From Cyclobacteriaceae bacterium (GTDB taxonomy: Bacteria > Bacteroidota > Bacteroidia > Cytophagales > Cyclobacteriaceae): a DNA stretch of 64,000 bases. The notes beneath the pieces were generated by a model. The model was given only the letters and a program-made list of their open reading frames with translations. It was not told where the DNA came from and did not search any database. This document shows positions 63,745-64,000 of the stretch, piece by piece. Location: assembly GCA_016787755.1 (NCBI GenBank), contig JAEUUA010000004.1:1-64000 (forward strand), given 5' to 3'. A program made the translations under genes and the position numbers. Within the stretch, counting starts at the first letter, position 1; the number at the start of each line of letters is the position of its first letter.

Positions 63745-64000
63745 TATTGCGAAGGGAATTTATACCCATATTTTTCGGTAATCCTTTTCCGAGGCATCTC
63801 TTCAACAGTAACTGTCATGCGTACATCTTCTACCGGGCGATTTCTGCCGTCTACTTGCACACCCGCAATTTTATCAATCACATCCAGGCCACTGATTACT
63901 TTTCCAAATACTGTGTATTCGCCATCTAAATGAGGGGCACCGCCTACCGTTGTGTAGGCTTTTAGCTTTTCTTCTGAAATCTCCTTGTAAATTTTGATTC
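63744..64000 (-). CDS. Cyclophilin-type peptidyl-prolyl isomerase, C-terminal part (cut by window end)
   Basis: The minus strand from the window end encodes AYTTVGGAPHLDGEYTVFGK, VISGLDVIDKIAGVQVDGRN and RPVEDVRMTVTVEEMPRKRI, ending KYGYKFPSQ. HLDGEYTVFGKVI is diagnostic of cyclophilins, which speed prolyl bond rotation in folding proteins. The N-terminal part, including any signal peptide, lies outside. Confidence 0.88.
   Translation of the reverse strand, partial: IKIYKEISEEKLKAYTTVGGAPHLDGEYTVFGKVISGLDVIDKIAGVQVDGRNRPVEDVRMTVTVEEMPRKRITEKYGYKFPSQ

Noticed and set aside
1..64000. CRISPR arrays, rRNA genes, phage modules, restriction or toxin-antitoxin operons
   Set aside because: No regularly spaced repeats, rRNA-like blocks, integrase, capsid, or methylase/nuclease gene pairs were seen.

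Overview
The window looks like chromosomal DNA of a Bacteroidota bacterium, most likely a free-living Cytophagales-type organism. This is an inference. It rests on recurrent TAnnTTTG promoter boxes a few to about 70 bases before start codons (the Bacteroidota -7 type), a Na+-translocating NADH:quinone reductase operon, several Na+-coupled transporters, SulP carriers, the gene order rplM-rpsI-rpsB-tsf, and an AraC regulator with a membrane N-terminus. No rRNA gene and no intact tRNA gene is visible.

Layout. 0-1.2 kb: the 3' end of a RadC gene and two tiny GIY-YIG nuclease genes, each starting right after a hairpin; the second also follows a four-arm cloverleaf-like structure. 1.8-8.1 kb: a 1007-residue kinase/M23 peptidase/class-III aminotransferase fusion, a sodium:solute symporter and a SulP carrier. 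8.3-9.5 kb: two adjacent genes with disrupted reading frames (an SRPBCC-like protein and exbD). 9.5-29.4 kb: ordinary housekeeping, including sixA, a lipid A-type acyltransferase, ettA, ispD, queA, an ABC permease, recA, a predicted aminopeptidase, a two-component system, an RluA-type pseudouridine synthase, rplM-rpsI-rpsB-tsf and a MATE exporter. 29.5-39.5 kb: a small lipoprotein gene plus cmk, nqrABCDE without nqrF, a DUF502 protein, mnmA, a TlpA-like lipoprotein and a CaiB-type CoA transferase.

39.5-62.8 kb: two paralogous neurotransmitter:sodium symporter genes in the same orientation bracket a variable region. From 41.1 to 56.8 kb every gene is on the + strand, and the functions are mostly unrelated: M28 peptidase, Crp and AraC regulators, SDR enzymes, DinB, methyltransferase, beta-lactamase-like hydrolase, SRPBCC and NmrA proteins. 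The region carries a partial duplication of the M28 gene, a decayed Crp gene, at least three copies of an approximately 87-bp repeat with inverted ends, and a second repeat next to the duplication. This is where exchange or rearrangement seems most likely. At 57.9-61.4 kb a SulP carrier, a beta-carbonic anhydrase and a TetR regulator form a probable bicarbonate-handling locus with a perfect 18-bp inverted repeat. The window ends with rmlD and the 3' part of a cyclophilin gene.

No complete new defence or mobile system could be shown from the sequence alone. The best leads are the tRNA-like structure with GIY-YIG genes, the tripartite fusion enzyme with its transporter, the repeat-marked variable region, the coupled SDR/epimerase/START operon, and the carbonic anhydrase locus with its palindrome.
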